Of a stretch of 37,511 bases of DNA, positions 30,096-37,277 are shown piece after piece (within the stretch, counting starts at the first letter, position 1; every line of letters starts with the position of its first letter). The position numbers and the translations under genes are program-made. The notes beneath the pieces were generated by a model that saw only the letters and a program-made list of their open reading frames with translations, made no database searches and had not been told where the DNA came from. Source of the DNA: Pseudomonadota bacterium (GTDB taxonomy: Bacteria; Pseudomonadota; Gammaproteobacteria; Steroidobacterales; Steroidobacteraceae); NCBI GenBank assembly GCA_947459825.1, contig CANHFH010000011.1, positions 1-37,511 on the forward strand, written 5' to 3'.

Positions 30096-31568
30096 TCAGT
30101 AAGTCCAGTTCAGGTCCACCTGCAGGCGGTCGTAGCCCCGACCCTTCGCCGACGCGCCCGACGGCACGGTGATCGCCGCCGGCACATCGAGGTTGGTCTC
30201 GTTCATCATGTAGAGCACGTTGAACCGCCAGTTGCGCGACAACTGATAGGCCACCCGGAAGGCGCTGCCGCCGCCGTCGGTGTTGCCGGACGCGAAGTCC
30301 GAATCGATCCATTGCGCGAACAGCGCGTCCTTCTCGACCTTCTGGTAGAGGTACCCGAACTCCCAGCTGCCCGGCAGGTTGGCGTTGGCGCGACCGTAGT
30401 TGAAGCCCACCGAGTACGCCGTGTCGAGACCCGCCGGGACATTCGAGGACGGCGTCGTCGAGACCACGCCGGAATCCGCCTTGAGGTTGCGTGCGACATT
30501 GCCGAACACCAGCAACGGCTGCGGACCGAGGTTTAGCTGGTACTCGCCCAGCAGCTCGACGATGTCGTAGTCGTTCGCCAAGCAGGGCGAGACCACGCCC
30601 GCCGAGCTGTACACCGCTCGACGGCATACAGCGGCGTTGGTGGTGGTCGTGTTGCCGTAGGCGCCGAGACCGGACGCGCCAGCGCCCGCCCCCTGGAAGG
30701 GGTTGTAGCCCTGCACCGCGCCATGGTCGTAGTAGGACACCGAGAGGAGCTTGCGCGAGCCGTCCGACGAGGCCGCGCGCCAGCCTGCTTGGGCGCCGAC
30801 CATGGAGGAGTCGGCGAAAGCCGAGCGCTCGGAGAGGCCCGCGTAGAACACGCTGCCGAAGAAGCCCGTCGCGCCCTGCTGCCAGGCGGCGGCGACGCCC
30901 TCGGGGTTCACATCGTTGTCGAAGAAATACGACTGCACGCGCACCCAGGGGTACTTCATCTTGCCGGCCGTGACCTTCCATGTGTCGGTCGGCGACCACT
31001 CGACATAGGCCAGGTCGAGATCGAGCGCCTTGCGGGAGTTCGCATCGGTCATCGTCTGGTTCGAGGAACGCGCATCGCCGCCCTCGCCGCTCGCGAACTG
31101 GATCTCGACGCGGGTGTTGTCGTTCACCCGCGCCATCGCGCCGGCGCGCAGCCGGTAGCGGTTGCGGTTGCGGTCGACCGGGTTGAACTCCTGCTGGATG
31201 GTCTCGTTGCGCACCCGCAGGTCGCCCTTCCATTGCCAGCGCGCGAGCCAACCGGACGAGGCGCTCTCACCCACCGCGCGGGCCAGGTTGTCCGAGCCGC
31301 GGTCCACCGACTCCTGCAGCTCGGTGTTGACGGTCTCCTGCGCGGTGCGCTGCTCGGCCTGCGCGACCTCGAGCTGCGCGAGCCGCTCCTGCAGCGCCTG
31401 CAGCTGCGCCTTGAGTGCGCCGAGCTCCTCGGCGGACACGGCGGCGGCCGGCGAAGACTTGGCGGGCGCCGCGGCGACCTTCTGGGCGGGCTCAGCGGCC
31501 TGCGCGAGGCAAGCCGTCCCCGTGGTCGCCGCGATCACCGCGACGACCCTGGCGAAACGATGGGTCAT
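30096..31568 (-). CDS. Putative outer-membrane porin of the pst operon
   Basis: Beta-barrel protein of 490 residues with a signal peptide (about 1-24, cleavage near AQA-AEP). A linker of Ala/Lys/Ser is followed by a coiled-coil with heptads (LGALKAQLQALQERLAQLEVA, about 50-90), then the barrel: LRVRNETIQQEFNPVDRNRNR, LDLDLAYVEWSPTDTWKVTAGKM and a final aromatic LNWTY. This matches the bacterial putative-porin family, with a trimerising coiled coil near the N terminus. It lies between pstS (24-base gap, GGAAGG upstream of the ATG) and pstC, so it likely provides phosphate passage through the outer membrane, like OprO/OprP, though it does not look like those proteins. Confidence 0.88.
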   Translation of the reverse strand: MTHRFARVVAVIAATTGTACLAQAAEPAQKVAAAPAKSSPAAAVSAEELGALKAQLQALQERLAQLEVAQAEQRTAQETVNTELQESVDRGSDNLARAVGESASSGWLARWQWKGDLRVRNETIQQEFNPVDRNRNRYRLRAGAMARVNDNTRVEIQFASGEGGDARSSNQTMTDANSRKALDLDLAYVEWSPTDTWKVTAGKMKYPWVRVQSYFFDNDVNPEGVAAAWQQGATGFFGSVFYAGLSERSAFADSSMVGAQAGWRAASSDGSRKLLSVSYYDHGAVQGYNPFQGAGAGASGLGAYGNTTTTNAAVCRRAVYSSAGVVSPCLANDYDIVELLGEYQLNLGPQPLLVFGNVARNLKADSGVVSTTPSSNVPAGLDTAYSVGFNYGRANANLPGSWEFGYLYQKVEKDALFAQWIDSDFASGNTDGGGSAFRVAYQLSRNWRFNVLYMMNETNLDVPAAITVPSGASAKGRGYDRLQVDLNWTY

Positions 31569-31592
31569 GTGGCCTTCCTGTCCGGGTAGGAC

Positions 31593-32651
31593 TCAGGGTG
31601 CGAAATTCTTGAGCGACTTCACATCCGCACGGGTGCGGGCGAGGTCCGACTTCGGCTGCGGCACGAGGCCGCGGTCGGTGAGGTAGCCCTCCTCGCCCAG
31701 CGCCCTGTCGCTCACATACTCGTTGACGAACTCCTGCAGGCCCGGGATCACGCCGATGTGCGCCTTCTTCACATAGATGAAGAGCGGACGCGAGGCGGGA
31801 TACTTGCCCGAGGAGATCGTCTCGTAGGTCGGCTCGACGCCGTCGATCTTGGAGCCGCGCAGCTTGTCCATGTTCTCTTCGAGGAAGGAGAAGCCGAAGA
31901 TGCCGACGGCGTTGCGGTTGGCCTCGATCTTCTGGACGATGAGGTTGTCGTTCTCACCGGCTTCGACGAAGGCGCCGTCCTCGCGCAGCGTGTGGCAGAG
32001 GCGCTTGAAGCGCTTCTCGTCCTGGCCGCGCAGCGTGTTGAGCCACGGGAAGGTGCGGCAGCCGGCTTCCATGTAGAGCTCGTTGAACGAGTCGCGTGTG
32101 CCCGAGGTCGGCGGCGGGCCGAGCACCTCGATCTTGGTCGCGGGCAGCGACTTGTCGATCTGGTTCCACATCGTGTAAGGGTTCGGGATCAGCGTCGTCG
32201 GGTTGGCCGGGTCCGGCACCTGCTTGGCGAGCGCCAGGTAGACCTGCTTGCGCGTCAGGTTCATCACCGGACCACGCTTGCTCTCCGAGAGGGTCAGGCC
32301 GTCATAGCCGACGCGTACCTCGATGATGTCCCGCACGCCGTTCTTGCGGCAGCTGTCGAACTCCGAGGCGTTCATGCGGCGCGAGGCGTTCACCACATCC
32401 GGGTGCTGCGGGCCGACGCCGTTGCAGAACAGCTTGATGCCGCCGCCCGTGCCCGTGCTCTCGACCTTCGGGGTCTTGAAGCGACCCTGACGACCGAACT
32501 TCTCGGCGACGGTGGTGGTGAAGGGATAGACGGTCGAGGAACCGACCACATTGACGAAATCGCGGGCGGCCTGGGCCGAGGCGGTGACCGGCAGGGCGGC
32601 GACGATCGCGGCGGCAGCGGTCAGGGCGAGGATTCGGGGGGTGCGGGACAT
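31593..32651 (-). CDS. pstS: Periplasmic phosphate-binding protein
   Basis: Substrate-binding protein of the phosphate importer, 352 residues. The signal peptide (MSRTPRILALTAAAAIVAAL, cleavage after ASAQA) is followed by FVNVVGSSTVYPFTTTVAE, the N-terminal phosphate-binding loop, and ESTGTGGGIKLFCNG and GTRDSFNELYMEAGC, which supply further ligands. ATG at 32651 has AAGGAG seven bases upstream; an upstream in-frame ATG would add an unlikely N terminus overlapping the promoter. A triple Pho-type repeat lies immediately upstream. It is the first gene of pstS-porin-pstC-pstA-pstB. Confidence 0.96.
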   Translation of the reverse strand: MSRTPRILALTAAAAIVAALPVTASAQAARDFVNVVGSSTVYPFTTTVAEKFGRQGRFKTPKVESTGTGGGIKLFCNGVGPQHPDVVNASRRMNASEFDSCRKNGVRDIIEVRVGYDGLTLSESKRGPVMNLTRKQVYLALAKQVPDPANPTTLIPNPYTMWNQIDKSLPATKIEVLGPPPTSGTRDSFNELYMEAGCRTFPWLNTLRGQDEKRFKRLCHTLREDGAFVEAGENDNLIVQKIEANRNAVGIFGFSFLEENMDKLRGSKIDGVEPTYETISSGKYPASRPLFIYVKKAHIGVIPGLQEFVNEYVSDRALGEEGYLTDRGLVPQPKSDLARTRADVKSLKNFAP

Positions 32652-32678
32652 CGTGGAACTCCTTCGTGGATTGGGAAA

Positions 32679-32712
32679 AAGATATGACGGATTGATTGCA
32701 GATTTATGACGG
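32679..32712 (-). promoter_or_regulatory. Triple Pho-box repeat and -10 of the pst operon
   Basis: On the minus strand three 7-bp half-sites occur at 11-bp spacing: CCGTCAT (32712-32706), CTGCAAT (32701-32695) and CCGTCAT (32690-32684), with A/T-rich 4-base spacers AAAT and CAAT. Taking the first two as the Pho box, TATCTT (32684-32679) lies 10 bases further on as the -10, the same spacing as at the lipoprotein promoter. The leader would be about 20 nt and includes the pstS Shine-Dalgarno. Confidence 0.8.
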
Positions 32713-32746
32713 CTGTAACAATTCATCGGCGACTCGCGGAAAACCC

Positions 32747-32775
32747 TTGCGCGACGCGGGGTTGGCACTTATAAA
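32747..32775 (+). promoter_or_regulatory. dapE promoter, probably giving a leaderless mRNA
   Basis: TTGCGC (32747-32752) and TATAAA (32770-32775) are 17 bases apart. Transcription would start about 7 bases after the -10, at or next to the A of the dapE ATG (32782). No Shine-Dalgarno is present. Confidence 0.65.
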
Positions 32776-32781
32776 GCCGCC

Positions 32782-33909
32782 ATGTCGAAGACCCTGGACC
32801 TGACCTGCGACCTCATCGCGCGCCCCTCTGTGACACCCGAGGACCATGGCTGTCAGGCCCTGATGGCGAGCCGCTTGGCGGCCGTCGGCTTCCGCACCGA
32901 GACCCTGCAGTTCGGCAGCGTCACCAACCTCTGGGCGCGCCGCGGCGATGCCGGTCCCCTGCTCTGCTTCGCCGGCCACACCGATGTGGTGCCCTCCGGC
33001 CCCCTCGAGGAATGGCGCAGCGACCCCTTCGCGCCGGTGATCCGCGATGGCGTGCTGTACGGGCGCGGCGCCGCCGACATGAAAAGCGGCCTCGCCGCCA
33101 TGGTCACCGCCGCCGAGGAGTTCGTCGGCGCGCATCCCGACCATCGCGGGTCCATCGCCTTTCTGATCACCAGCGACGAAGAAGGCCCCTCGGTCGACGG
33201 TACCAAGCGCGTGGTCGAAGTGCTGCGCGAACGGCGCGAGACGATCGACTGGTGCGTGGTCGGCGAACCTTCGAGCGACAAGGCCGTGGGCGACACCATC
33301 AAGATCGGCCGTCGCGGCTCGCTCTCGGGCAGGCTCACCGTGCACGGCGTGCAGGGTCATGTCGCCTATCCGCAGCTCGCCGAGAACCCGGTGCACACGC
33401 TCGCGCCGGCGCTCGCGGAGCTCACCGCGCGGATCTGGGATGCCGGTGACGAGTTCTTCCAGCCGACCACCTTCCAGATCTCCAACCTCAACGCCGGCAC
33501 CGGCGCACCGAACGTCATCCCGGGCGAACTCAAGGCGCGCTTCAACCTGCGCTACTCGCCGGTGCAGACCGTCGAGGTGCTGAAGAAGACCGTTGAGGAG
33601 ATCCTCACCCGCCACGGCGTGCGCTACACGCTCGAGTGGTATGTGTCGGGCGAACCGTTCTACACGCCGCCCGGCGACCTGTCGGCGGCGGCGGTCGAGG
33701 CCGCGCGCGCGATCAGCGGCGCGGCGCCCAAGCTCTCGACCGGCGGTGGCACTTCTGACGGCCGTTTCATCGCACCGCTCGGCGCACAGGTCATCGAGCT
33801 CGGCGTCACCAACGCGACCATCCACAAGGTCAACGAGTGCGTGCGCATCGAGGAGGTCGACCTGCTGCACCGCATGTACCGCGGCGTGCTGGAGCGTCTG
33901 CTCGCTTAG
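32782..33909 (+). CDS. dapE: Succinyl-diaminopimelate desuccinylase
   Basis: Di-zinc M20 hydrolase of 375 residues that releases L,L-diaminopimelate and succinate. Metal and catalytic motifs are [16 protein letters not shown] (first His and catalytic Asp), [12 protein letters not shown] (bridging Asp) and [12 protein letters not shown] (catalytic and metal Glu); the C-terminal His is in NATIHKVNE. The lid domain [22 protein letters not shown] is intact. It stands alone between the divergent pst operon and a convergent PAP2 gene; its stop codon TAG overlaps the PAP2 stop TAA on the other strand. Confidence 0.97.
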   Translation: MSKTLDLTCDLIARPSVTPEDHGCQALMASRLAAVGFRTETLQFGSVTNLWARRGDAGPLLCFAGHTDVVPSGPLEEWRSDPFAPVIRDGVLYGRGAADMKSGLAAMVTAAEEFVGAHPDHRGSIAFLITSDEEGPSVDGTKRVVEVLRERRETIDWCVVGEPSSDKAVGDTIKIGRRGSLSGRLTVHGVQGHVAYPQLAENPVHTLAPALAELTARIWDAGDEFFQPTTFQISNLNAGTGAPNVIPGELKARFNLRYSPVQTVEVLKKTVEEILTRHGVRYTLEWYVSGEPFYTPPGDLSAAAVEAARAISGAAPKLSTGGGTSDGRFIAPLGAQVIELGVTNATIHKVNECVRIEEVDLLHRMYRGVLERLLA

Positions 33910-34442
33910 CCGACGAGCGCGAAGCTCGCCGACGCGAGCGACGCGCCGAGCAGCGCGCCCACCGCCACATCCGACGGATAGTGCAGGCCGAGCACCACGC
34001 GCGAGGCGGCGACCAGCAGCGCGAACGGCACCAGCAAGACCGCGAGCCAGGGCACATAGCCGACCGCGAGCACCGTGAACGCCACCGCGTGCAGCGTGTG
34101 GCCGGAGGGGAAGCTGTAACGGTCGAGCGGAGGCATGGCGCACTCGATGCCGATCAAGCCGATGAACGGCCGCTCCCTGACCAGCGTGCGCTTGAGGACC
34201 TTGTAGAGCGCGAGCCCTACTGCGCCCACCACGACCATGTGCAGCGCGGCGCGTGCGCCCTCGGCCCAGCCGAGCCACAGCGGCATGCTCGCCATAAGCG
34301 CATACCAGATGACGCCGTCGCCCAAACGGCTCACGGTGCGGAACAGCATCCGCAGCGCACGGCGACGGGATGCGGCGTTGGCGATGAGACAGAGCCGGTG
34401 CTCGGCCCGGTCGGCGCGCATGAACAGCGCGCTCGCGCTCAC
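33906..34442 (-). CDS. PAP2-family membrane phosphatase
   Basis: Integral membrane lipid phosphatase of 178 residues with the complete three-part PAP2 motif: K84-x6-R91-P92 (KRTLVRERP), PSGH at 112-115, and S147-R148-x5-H154-x3-D158 ([12 protein letters not shown]). Four to five hydrophobic segments are visible. The GTG at 34442 overlaps the glycosyltransferase stop (GTGA); an ATG seven codons later (34421) is the alternative. Substrate cannot be read from sequence: phosphatidate, undecaprenyl pyrophosphate and lipid A 1-phosphate are all dephosphorylated by this family. As the last gene after PlcP-like and GT4 genes, phosphatidate-to-diacylglycerol conversion is a reasonable inference. Confidence 0.88.
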   Translation of the reverse strand: MSASALFMRADRAEHRLCLIANAASRRRALRMLFRTVSRLGDGVIWYALMASMPLWLGWAEGARAALHMVVVGAVGLALYKVLKRTLVRERPFIGLIGIECAMPPLDRYSFPSGHTLHAVAFTVLAVGYVPWLAVLLVPFALLVAASRVVLGLHYPSDVAVGALLGASLASASFALVG

Positions 34443-35638
34443 GACGGCGCCACCTCGCGGCTCGGCGCGACATCCGACTCGATGACGCCCTCGTAGAGCC
34501 GGGCGAGACGCTCGGCCATGAGCCGCGACGACCAGCGCACGGCATCCTCGCGCGCCCGGTGCGAGAGCTCCTCGCGTCGCTGCGGGTCGCGCAGCACGCC
34601 GGCCACCGTCGCCGCGAACGCCGTCGTCTCCTCGGGGACGACGACCGCGCCGCCCGCGCCGCTCAGCACATCGACGGTGCCCATCACCGCCGTCGAGACG
34701 ACCGGCGTGCCCTGGGCCATCGCCTCGATCAGCACGAGACCCTGCGTCTCGGTGCGCGAGGCGAACACGAAGGCGTCGGCCGCGCGGTAGCAATCGAGCA
34801 GGCCGCGCGTGCGCTCGAGGTAGCCGATGAAGAGCACGCTGGACCCGAGGCCGAGCTTGGCGGTGAGCGCACGCAGATGCGCCTCGGCCGGACCCTCGCC
34901 CGCGATCACCAGCAGCACATCGGGGACCAGCCGCCGCAGCTCCACCAGCATCTGCAGCAGGAAATCGATGTTCTTCTCGTGCGCGACGCGACCGACGAAG
35001 GTCGCGACCGGACGCTGCGCCGGGATGCCGAACTGCGCGCGGAAGGCCGCGCCGTTGCCGGCGCCGAACGCCGTGGCCGGCAGGCCGGTGGGCAGCACCT
35101 CGATGGGGGTGCGCACGCCGTAATCGCGCAGGGCATCGGCCATCTGCCGCGAGGGCGACACCACCGCCTGCACCGCGTGGCACTGCGACACCGTCATGCG
35201 CCGCGCGAGCGCGCGCGTCAGCGGCGCCGGGATGCCGGGCACATAGTGATGCAGGTAGTGCTCGAAGTAGGTGTGGTAGGTCTCGACCACCGGGCAGCCG
35301 AGCCGCCGCGCGAGCTTCACGCCGGCGTAGTGGGCCACGAAGGGCGTCTGGATGTGGATAACATCGACATCGTCGGGCCGGAGCGACTCCGCCCACCGCA
35401 TCAGCGGTCGCCACTTGAGCAGCCGGTCTTCGGGATCGCGCGGCACGCCGCGGGAGGGCAGCCGTACCGTGTCTAGGGGATCGTCGCCGAGCGACGAGCC
35501 GGTCGCGGAGAGGTATTCGGGAGCGACCAGGGTGACCTTGTGGCCGAGGGCCTGCAGGTCGGAACGGAAGGTCTGGATCGACGTGGAGACGCCGTTCACC
35601 CGAGGGAAGAAGACATCCGACAACATCAATATCCGCAT
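34439..35638 (-). CDS. GT4 glycosyltransferase, candidate glycolipid synthase
   Basis: GT-B-fold retaining glycosyltransferase of 399 residues. The N-terminal half starts MRILMLSDVFFPRVNGVSTS, followed by DVDVIHIQTPFVAHYAG and VVETYHTYFEHYLHHYVPG; the C-terminal half has FVGRVAHEKNIDFLLQM and the EX7E motif (ETQGLVLIE, about residue 296-304). The family includes SqdX, MgtA-like and Agt enzymes that glycosylate diacylglycerol, as well as sugar-polymer enzymes. Its operon partner is a PlcP-like phosphoesterase, the pair used for glycolipid formation in phosphate-starved alphaproteobacteria, so diacylglycerol is the favoured acceptor. It starts 4 bases after the preceding gene; the Shine-Dalgarno is weak. 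Confidence 0.88.
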   Translation of the reverse strand: MRILMLSDVFFPRVNGVSTSIQTFRSDLQALGHKVTLVAPEYLSATGSSLGDDPLDTVRLPSRGVPRDPEDRLLKWRPLMRWAESLRPDDVDVIHIQTPFVAHYAGVKLARRLGCPVVETYHTYFEHYLHHYVPGIPAPLTRALARRMTVSQCHAVQAVVSPSRQMADALRDYGVRTPIEVLPTGLPATAFGAGNGAAFRAQFGIPAQRPVATFVGRVAHEKNIDFLLQMLVELRRLVPDVLLVIAGEGPAEAHLRALTAKLGLGSSVLFIGYLERTRGLLDCYRAADAFVFASRTETQGLVLIEAMAQGTPVVSTAVMGTVDVLSGAGGAVVVPEETTAFAATVAGVLRDPQRREELSHRAREDAVRWSSRLMAERLARLYEGVIESDVAPSREVAPS

Positions 35639-35642
35639 GCAC

Positions 35643-36362
35643 TTACGATAAAGACTTCTTGTTACAGGTTGATTGCGGTCCGCTCATCTTCAAAACGCCA
35701 TCCAAGGCCTTCTGGGACCTCGCATCCCCGAGCACGGGCAGCATGCGACCGACGACCTGGCGCAGCACGCCGTCCGGCGAGAACCTGAATGTGGTCGCCG
35801 GAACAAAGGGCCTGACCAGAGCAGACGACGCCTCGAGTGCGACCTCGATGTCCTCGCCGTGGAGGCGGCCCCGCGCGATGAACCCGATCGCCGTGCCGCG
35901 GTCCGCCAACAGGTACTGGAACTCCAACGACCGCCCCGCCCGGAGCTCCGTCAACCGTGCCTGGAGGAACGACACGAGCTCGGGTCCGGCGAGCAGCGTA
36001 CCGCGCGCCGTGAGCCGCGCCGGTCCGCGATCCGGTCGCGAGGCGTCGATGATGGTCACGACATCGCCGCGTCGCTCGGCACGCAGATCCTGTCCGACAT
36101 TCGCCCTGCGCAAGCGATATCGCGTCCAACGCCCATCAGCGAGCTCGACCTCTTCGAGGGCCGCCAGACTTCCGTCCTGGTGGCGCCACTCGGTGGACAA
36201 GCGGTCAGCGCATCGTGAAGCGGTGACGAGGTAGCGCAGACCGTCGGCTCCGCCGCTGCGGATGACCGCCTCGCCTCGCCCACCTTCGAGGGCGGTCGAG
36301 GGCATCGCCACCGCAGATGCGATGATGACGATCGCGAAGATGGAAGCGACCATGGTCCGCAT
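35643..36362 (-). CDS. Exported protein of unknown function in the lipid module
   Basis: I do not recognise this protein (239 residues). The ATG at 36362 begins a clear signal peptide (MRTMVASIFAIVIIASAVAM, cleavage after about residue 24); the frame remains open further upstream within the metallophosphoesterase gene, but the signal peptide sets the start. The mature part has many short alternating strands (LRYLVTASRCADRLSTEWRH, RWTRYRLRRANVGQDLRAER, LEFQYLLADRGTAIGFIARG), suggesting a lipocalin- or beta-barrel-like soluble periplasmic fold. It has three cysteines, one of them late (STCNKK). It lies 26 bases after the PlcP-like gene and 4 bases before the glycosyltransferase, so it is almost certainly co-transcribed with them. 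Confidence 0.75.
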   Translation of the reverse strand: MRTMVASIFAIVIIASAVAMPSTALEGGRGEAVIRSGGADGLRYLVTASRCADRLSTEWRHQDGSLAALEEVELADGRWTRYRLRRANVGQDLRAERRGDVVTIIDASRPDRGPARLTARGTLLAGPELVSFLQARLTELRAGRSLEFQYLLADRGTAIGFIARGRLHGEDIEVALEASSALVRPFVPATTFRFSPDGVLRQVVGRMLPVLGDARSQKALDGVLKMSGPQSTCNKKSLS

Positions 36363-36388
36363 GATGTCGCCGCGGCGGCGCAAGCGGT

Positions 36389-37195
36389 TCAGGCCGCCAA
36401 GCCGACGGGCGCCGTCTGGCCCTCGATGACAGGGCGCCCCTGCATGCGCGACCAATCCCAGATCGACAGACGGCCGTTGCGGTCCTCGACGAGCGCCGTG
36501 CAGCTCTCCACCCAATCGCCGTCGTTGCAGTAAAGCACGCCGTCGATGCGCGAGATCTCGGCGCGGTGGATGTGGCCGCAGACCACGCCGTCGGCACCGC
36601 GGCGCCGCGCTTCGCGCGCCACCGCCTGCTCGAAGCTCGAGATGTAGTTCACGGCGTTCTTGACCTTGTGCTTGAGATACCCGGCCAGCGACCAGTACTC
36701 GTAGCCGAAGGCGCGCCGCACCTTGTTGAAATACAGGTTCATGTCGAGCGAGAAGTCGTAGGCCCGGGAGCCGAGCGCCGCGAGCCAAGGGCTGCACTTG
36801 ACCACGCTGTCGAACTCGTCGCCGTGCAGCACCAGCAGCCGCTCGCCCTGCGCGGTCTCGTGGATGCAGTCCTTCTGGATCTCGAGGTTGCCGAAGCCGA
36901 GACCGCCGAACTCGCGGAAATCCTCGTCGTGGTTGCCGGGAACATAGACCACGCGCGTCCCGTGCTTGGCCTTGCCGAGCAGCGTGCGCAGCACGTTGTT
37001 GTGCTCCTGCGGCCAGTAGAAGGTGCGGCGCAGCGCCCAGAAGTCGACGATGTCACCGACGAGATAGAGCGTGTCGCACTGGATGCTGCGGAGGAAATCG
37101 AGCAGCGCCGCGGCGTTGCAGCCGCGCGTGCCGAGATGGATGTCGGAGATGAAGACCGCGCGGACCGGAGGGAACGGAGATTGCGTCGCGACCAA
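36389..37195 (-). CDS. plcP: PlcP-like metallophosphoesterase (phospholipase C type)
   Basis: Calcineurin-like phosphoesterase of 268 residues with a full metal set: D18 and H20 (SDIHLG), D48 (VGDIVDFW), N88-H89 (GNHDED), H124 (LHGDEFD), H208 and H210 (CGHIH). Automatic tools often call this family UDP-2,3-diacylglucosamine diphosphatase (LpxH), but FYWPQEHNNVL, KHKVKNAVNYISSFE and GDWVESCTALVE match my recollection of Sinorhizobium PlcP (SMc00171), which turns phospholipids into diacylglycerol under phosphate starvation. The gene symbol is therefore by similarity. The start is TTG; no other start codon exists in frame near the N terminus and the Shine-Dalgarno is poor. It heads PlcP-exported protein-GT4-PAP2. 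LpxH itself is an alternative. Confidence 0.78.
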   Translation of the reverse strand: MVATQSPFPPVRAVFISDIHLGTRGCNAAALLDFLRSIQCDTLYLVGDIVDFWALRRTFYWPQEHNNVLRTLLGKAKHGTRVVYVPGNHDEDFREFGGLGFGNLEIQKDCIHETAQGERLLVLHGDEFDSVVKCSPWLAALGSRAYDFSLDMNLYFNKVRRAFGYEYWSLAGYLKHKVKNAVNYISSFEQAVAREARRRGADGVVCGHIHRAEISRIDGVLYCNDGDWVESCTALVEDRNGRLSIWDWSRMQGRPVIEGQTAPVGLAA

Positions 37196-37229
37196 AGGTG
37201 GGTACCCGCCTCGCCGAAGTTGGCGGGAC

Positions 37230-37272
37230 TTTGTACCCGGCGCGTGAACGGCGCGTTTCGGCGCGGTGAAAG
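37230..37272 (-). promoter_or_regulatory. Degenerate Pho-box-like repeats upstream of the PlcP-like gene
   Basis: On the minus strand CTTTCAC (37272-37266), CCGAAAC (37261-37255) and CGTTCAC (37250-37244) recur every 11 bp; the first is identical to a half-site of the lipoprotein Pho box. TACAAA (37235-37230) is a possible -10, eight bases after the last repeat, and no sigma70 -35 lies 17 bases before it. The middle repeat is poor, so this is tentative. Confidence 0.4.
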
Positions 37273-37277
37273 TTTTG

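Noticed and set aside
36389-37195. Calling this gene lpxH because it lies near other envelope genes
   Set aside because: Motifs around the metal site and in the middle region fit PlcP better, and the operon partners are a GT4 enzyme and a PAP2 phosphatase. LpxH remains an alternative until a tree is made.
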